The position numbers were made by a program, and so were the translations under genes. A stretch of DNA of 64,000 nucleotides, taken from assembly GCA_032158295.1 (NCBI GenBank), contig CM063257.1:868001-932000 (forward strand), read 5' to 3'. Shown here piece by piece: positions 63,765-64,000 of this stretch (position 1 is the first letter of the stretch; every line of letters starts with the position of its first letter). The notes under the pieces were generated by a model. It made no database searches. It had not been told where the DNA came from and worked only from the letters and a program-made list of their open reading frames with translations. This DNA is from Pycnopodia helianthoides (lineage: Eukaryota > Echinodermata > Asteroidea > Forcipulatida > Asteriidae).

Positions 63765-64000
63765 TTTGAATTGATATATGTACTTTCTTTTAAGAATGTA
63801 TGCACAAAAATTCATAATTTTAGAAAGAGAAATGTATGCTTTATACTGGAAAGGATGATATATTATCAGAAATTTGTCAAATAGGTAAACAGAAACACAT
63901 AAATCAGAAGTCAGTGGAAAACTTTTATGTTGTTGAATTTGAGATAATATACCTTTTAATAGTAAAGAGGATAATGACTCTAAAACAGAACAGACTGATT
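63765..64000. other. Unassigned AT-rich DNA to the window end
   Basis: No feature is recognised in this stretch. Confidence 0.4.

Noticed and set aside
1..64000. CRISPR array, rRNA, operon or bacterial promoter features
   Set aside because: None present. The sequence is clearly eukaryotic non-coding DNA.

Overview
This window looks like non-coding nuclear DNA of a metazoan, most likely an echinoderm and probably a sea star. The sequence is AT-rich, with no open frame longer than 144 codons and none that reads as a host protein. It has no rRNA or intact tRNA gene and no bacterial-style gene packing. It is full of short interspersed repeats, tRNA-derived SINEs, inverted-repeat MITEs and minisatellites. 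The sea-star guess rests on my memory of the recurrent 'GGGCCCAATTTCAT...' and 'TTAAAGGCAGTGGAC...' repeats and should be tested by alignment.

The most notable pattern is three matches to AG|GTRAGT on the + strand, at 19179/19180, 38725/38726 and 62428/62429. Each has a pyrimidine-rich tract and a branch-point-like YNYTRAY just upstream. A fourth site of the same shape (GCAG|GTAAGC) is at 49312/49313. A 3' splice site fused directly to a 5' splice site is the signature of a recursive-splicing ratchet point. If real, most or all of the window is one giant intron of a + strand gene, removed in steps of about 10 to 20 kb. I cannot identify that gene.

Layout: 0-3 kb holds MITEs, including one (1917-2663) with a three-unit internal tandem repeat. 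3-13 kb is mostly unassigned, with scattered repeat pieces. 13-15 kb has a 65-bp x4 minisatellite and a MITE. The first ratchet candidate is at 19.2 kb. 20.5-21.4 kb is a stack of a MITE, the 3' end of a non-LTR retrotransposon and half of a fold-back element. 26.3 kb has a tRNA-like SINE. 27.6-28.9 kb is an old tandem array with a period near 190 bp. 30.7 and 53.5 kb carry two copies of a second SINE family. 38.1-38.7 kb packs two MITEs, an 85-bp duplication and the second ratchet candidate. 41-42.6 kb holds a MITE inserted in a MITE and a nested palindrome of about 400 bp. 48.3-48.7 kb is a fold-back element. 56.8-57.2 kb is a two-part higher-order repeat. 58-60.2 kb is a cluster of SINE and MITE copies. 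62.4 kb has the last ratchet candidate. 63.0-63.8 kb ends with two minisatellites, the second carrying a CCAAT box in almost every 31-bp unit.

No protein-coding gene is annotated with confidence. The one piece of recognisable protein homology is a 40-codon remnant of a reverse-transcriptase C-terminus at 20960-21082. Repeat family labels used below (M1-M4, S1-S3, A-D) are mine.
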